Below, piece by piece: positions 46,774 to 47,165 of a stretch of DNA of 47,165 nucleotides. Each line of letters begins with the position of its first letter. Position 1 is the stretch's first letter. The stretch covers positions 1 to 47,165 of the forward strand of contig CBHCZH010000007.1 in assembly GCA_965977975.1 (NCBI GenBank), given 5' to 3'. Origin of the DNA: Croceibacterium_A sp965977975 (GTDB lineage Bacteria; Pseudomonadota; Alphaproteobacteria; Sphingomonadales; Sphingomonadaceae). Made by a program: the position numbers and the translations under genes. The notes under the pieces are model-generated. The model was not told the origin of the DNA, ran no database searches, and was given only the letters and a program-made list of their open reading frames with translations.

Positions 46774-46805
46774 ACAGGCCCAGCCCGCTTCCGGACCGAG
46801 CCTGT
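46774..46805 (-). terminator. Possible hairpin between acpP and fabF
   Basis: ACAGGC and GCCTGT bracket a GC-rich interior that can extend the stem with wobble pairs; a short T-rich stretch (TTTCGTTTCG) follows towards fabF. It could act as a partial terminator or processing site that yields more acpP than fabF mRNA. Confidence 0.3.
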
Positions 46806-46858
46806 CTGATGCCCCGTCAGCCAAGCGCGAGCCTGAGCAGCGGGAGGAATTGGCGGGC

Positions 46859-47095
46859 TTAGCCCTTGTGCTCTTCGATGTAGCGGTTGGCATCACCGAC
46901 GGTGTTGATCTTCTCGGCCGCGTCGTCGGGAATCTCGACGCCGAACTCTTCCTCGAACGCCATCACCAGCTCGACGATGTCGAGGCTGTCGGCACCCAGG
47001 TCGTCGATGAAGCTCGCGTCGGGCGTGACCTTGTCTTCCTCGACGCCGAGGTGCTCGACAACGATCTTCTTAACGCGGTCCGGGGTGTCGGTCAT
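46859..47095 (-). CDS. acpP: Acyl carrier protein AcpP
   Basis: This 78-residue acidic four-helix protein starts at the ATG at 47095, with GAGAGGG eight bases upstream; the frame extension to 47161 is not conserved. The phosphopantetheine site is Ser37 in DDLGADSLDIVELVMAFEEEF. Later helix residues FGVEIPDDAAEKINTVGDA are typical. It carries growing acyl chains in fatty-acid synthesis and works directly with FabF encoded next to it. Confidence 0.97.
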   Translation of the reverse strand: MTDTPDRVKKIVVEHLGVEEDKVTPDASFIDDLGADSLDIVELVMAFEEEFGVEIPDDAAEKINTVGDANRYIEEHKG

Positions 47096-47165
47096 TTCTT
47101 GCCCTCTCGAAGCAGGGTTGGGATTTCCTGTCGCCCTAATGAACGCGGCACAGGCTGGCAAGGGG

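Overview
The window is about 47 kb of GC-rich DNA that reads like a sphingomonad-type alphaproteobacterium. It has three TonB-dependent receptors, a five-step histidine pathway (HutF plus HutG), tightly overlapping genes, and an acpP-fabF-mltG housekeeping block beside a tRNA with a CAT anticodon. The taxonomic placement is an inference from gene content. No insertion sequence, integrase, CRISPR array or rRNA was seen.

Region 1 (1-16.4 kb) looks accessory. It opens inside a AAA+ ATPase of the kind found in extracellular contractile injection systems (eCIS, Afp15/Pvc15-like). A 7-bp overlap leads to a giant 2892-residue protein built like a polymorphic effector: acidic and coiled-coil N-terminal half, glycine/alanine-rich hydrophobic segment, a candidate JAB-like HSHFH domain, an ADP-ribosyltransferase-like domain, and a C-terminal cytidine-deaminase-like toxin domain (HAE plus CPNC). 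Its stop overlaps a GTG-started 140-residue gene that resembles Imm1-type immunity proteins. Running towards it on the other strand is a four-gene operon of leaderless hydrolases: HEXXH metallopeptidase, metallo-beta-lactamase-fold protein, patatin-like phospholipase and N-acetylmuramidase with a peptidoglycan-binding domain.

Region 2 (16.7-31.1 kb) combines histidine degradation with metal-type transport. hutF and hutIHGU diverge from a 47-bp gap carrying a HutC-like palindrome. A second copy lies between hutC and a divergent operon encoding a TonB-dependent receptor, a PepSY membrane protein, a DUF3088 protein and a DmeF-like cation efflux pump. This suggests one regulon that takes up a histidine-containing (perhaps metal-bound) ligand, degrades the histidine and exports surplus metal. 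A YeiH-family exporter, a DUF6356 protein and an Lrp/AsnC regulator sit inside the locus.

Region 3 (31.3-44.1 kb) is a glycerol locus: two TonB-dependent receptors flank glpK-glpF, a GntR-like regulator with two winged-helix segments, a membrane-embedded alpha/beta hydrolase, and glpD-glpR. A T-rich motif recurs upstream of five transcription units, and CGAAA boxes occur at the two regulated promoters. Together they suggest coordinated uptake and breakdown of glycerol or glycerol esters.

Region 4 (44.4-47.1 kb) is core: tRNA-Met(CAT), mltG, fabF and acpP. No gene-free stretch exceeds 300 bases; the longest are 44087-44370 (promoter of the third receptor) and 16420-16681 (upstream of the hydrolase operon).
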